Below are positions 5,998 to 6,974 of a DNA stretch of 6,974 nucleotides, piece by piece. The notes beneath the pieces are model-generated. The model saw nothing but the letters and a program-made list of their open reading frames with translations, was not told the origin of the DNA and did no database searches. Both the position numbers and the translations under genes were made by a program. Each line of letters begins with the position of its first letter. The stretch's first letter is position 1. This DNA comes from Ruminococcaceae bacterium UBA866 (GTDB lineage Bacteria; Bacillota; Clostridia; Oscillospirales; Ruminococcaceae): positions 1 through 6,974 of the forward strand of contig DBGA01000002.1 in NCBI GenBank assembly GCA_002295325.1, written 5' to 3'.

Positions 5998-6974
5998 ATG
6001 ATTAGAGTAATGTCAAAGAATATGTTTAGAATTGTATCTTCTTTTTTAGTTGTTTGCATTCTAACTTTGGGTGTATTTACTTATATAGGTGACGCTACTG
6101 TTGTCCAAGCAAAGACAATAGCTCAACTTGAAAAAGAACAGGCTGAACTTGCAAAAAAAGAAAAAGAAGCAAATGATAAACTAAACAGTACTGCAAAAAA
6201 GATAAAAGATGAAAAAGAAAAACAAAAAGTACTAAACCAGCAGATAAGCTATGTTGAACAGCAAATAACAAGCTATCAACAAAAGATATTGCTTGTAACT
6301 GCTGAAATTGCTACAAAAGAGGCTGAAATTGCAGCGAAGTTAGCTGATATTGAGATCAATGAGGAGCTTTTTTCACAAAGAGTAAAAGCGATGTACATTA
6401 CAAATACCTCAAGTTCTTTTCTTTCAACTTTGCTAGAGTCAAAGAGTTTTTCTCAATTTATCAATAATAAAGAAATTCTTACGAGAATTTCAAATAGTGA
6501 TCAAGACTTAATTGATAGCCTTGATGCACAAAAAAAAGATTTAGATGGGAAAAAATCAGCACTGCAAGCCCAACAAGCTGATTTGCAAAAAACAAAGAAC
6601 GCTTTTGATTTAAAAAACAAATCTCTCGACACTATGTATGACCAGAGTAAAGGCTCAGAGGCTGGGCTAAAAAAAGAGGAAAAAAGATACATGCTCGAGA
6701 AAGAAAAATATGCAAAAAAAATTAAAGAAATTGAAGCTGAAGTTGATAGAATAATTGCAGCTTCAAAGAATGATGGTGCTGGACCAGAGGGTGAGTTAAA
6801 ATGGCCTGTTCCTTCTAGCAGTAGAATCACTTCTAAGTTTGGTTGGCGAACTCTCTTTGGTAAGCAAGATTACCATGCCGGTCTTGATATTGGCGCTGGA
6901 AAAGGCTCTTCTATTGTTGCTGCCGCTGATGGCGAGGTTCTCCTAGTTAAAAAGTCGAGTTATGGCTATGGTTG
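5998..6974 (+). CDS. Secreted coiled-coil M23 (LytM) peptidase, EnvC/CwlO-like, truncated by window end
   Basis: The frame is open to the right edge: 325 codons plus two bases. Residues 1-38 form a signal peptide, with a basic start, a hydrophobic core at about 12-27 and probable cleavage after VQA. Residues 41 to about 260 are rich in K, E, Q and A and predict long coiled coils, broken near 125-150 by a segment with TSSSFLSTLLESKSFSQFI as in EnvC, PcsB and CwlO relatives. An M23 peptidase domain begins near W269 with RITSKFGWR and HAGLDIG. H293 and D297 are the first two zinc ligands, so the enzyme looks active, unlike degenerate EnvC; the HxH pair lies beyond the window. Shine-Dalgarno GGGGGAA (5986-5992) stands 5 nt before the ATG, 23 nt after ftsX. 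It probably cleaves peptidoglycan cross-links under FtsEX control. It contains several A7-A8 runs. Confidence 0.92.
   Translation, partial: MIRVMSKNMFRIVSSFLVVCILTLGVFTYIGDATVVQAKTIAQLEKEQAELAKKEKEANDKLNSTAKKIKDEKEKQKVLNQQISYVEQQITSYQQKILLVTAEIATKEAEIAAKLADIEINEELFSQRVKAMYITNTSSSFLSTLLESKSFSQFINNKEILTRISNSDQDLIDSLDAQKKDLDGKKSALQAQQADLQKTKNAFDLKNKSLDTMYDQSKGSEAGLKKEEKRYMLEKEKYAKKIKEIEAEVDRIIAASKNDGAGPEGELKWPVPSSSRITSKFGWRTLFGKQDYHAGLDIGAGKGSSIVAAADGEVLLVKKSSYGYG

Noticed and set aside
6140..6720. A7-A8 runs in the M23 gene as phase-variation or programmed frameshift sites
   Set aside because: Lysine-rich coiled coil in an AT-rich genome produces such runs naturally, and the frame stays open with no conserved alternative frame.
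6501..6830. 109-aa minus-strand frame with a hydrophobic, F/S-rich translation
   Set aside because: It is the mirror of the Lys/Glu-rich coiled coil of the M23 peptidase: AAA/GAA codons read as TTT/TTC on the other strand.
1..6974. CRISPR arrays, tRNA or rRNA genes, insertion sequences, phage genes
   Set aside because: No regularly spaced direct repeats, no cloverleaf or rRNA-like stretch, and no transposase, integrase or phage-type coding sequence was seen on either strand.

Overview
The window is AT-rich, and every coding region reads rightwards from an AGGAGG-type ribosome binding site. The gene order (pgk-tpiA-gpmI, a CdaR/PucR-type regulator, then ftsE-ftsX and a secreted coiled-coil M23 peptidase) points to a low-GC Firmicute, most likely a member of the Clostridia. 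That placement is inferred from gene content and style, not from a marker gene. The standard genetic code fits throughout: the complete genes end in TAA or TAG.

Positions 1-2718 hold part of the lower-glycolysis operon: the 3' end of pgk, complete tpiA and complete gpmI. All catalytic residues that can be checked are intact. Each of the three genes is followed by a hairpin. A 14-bp hairpin with a weak U-tract follows pgk, a GC-rich hairpin with T6 follows tpiA, and an unusual 126-nt rod-like hairpin ending in T6 follows gpmI. gpmI has almost no room for a promoter of its own, so its expression probably depends on readthrough. Enolase, often next in this cluster in Firmicutes, does not follow.

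Positions 2719-3066 are a 348-bp intergenic region. It contains the long hairpin, a perfect 9+9-bp palindrome with a third half-site 51 bp downstream, and a good sigma-A promoter with 17-bp spacing. These lead into a 361-aa regulator with CdaR architecture: sensor-like N-terminus, degenerate GGDEF-like middle and PucR-type C-terminal helix-turn-helix. The palindrome is a natural candidate operator for it.

Positions 4153-4292 separate the regulator from ftsE. They contain a perfect TATAAT box and a roughly 100-nt leader whose segments can form mutually exclusive helices. One segment can pair with sequence covering the ftsE Shine-Dalgarno. This looks like a riboswitch or other leader control, and I do not recognise its class.

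Positions 4293-6974 form a tight operon: ftsE (ABC ATPase), ftsX (four-helix membrane subunit) and a signal-peptide, coiled-coil, LytM/M23 peptidase cut off by the window edge. By analogy with FtsEX-EnvC, FtsEX-PcsB and FtsEX-CwlO, ATP hydrolysis by FtsE would drive a conformational change through the FtsX outer loop to switch on the coiled-coil hydrolase during cell division or elongation. The most promising undescribed items are the ftsE leader RNA and the long hairpin after gpmI.
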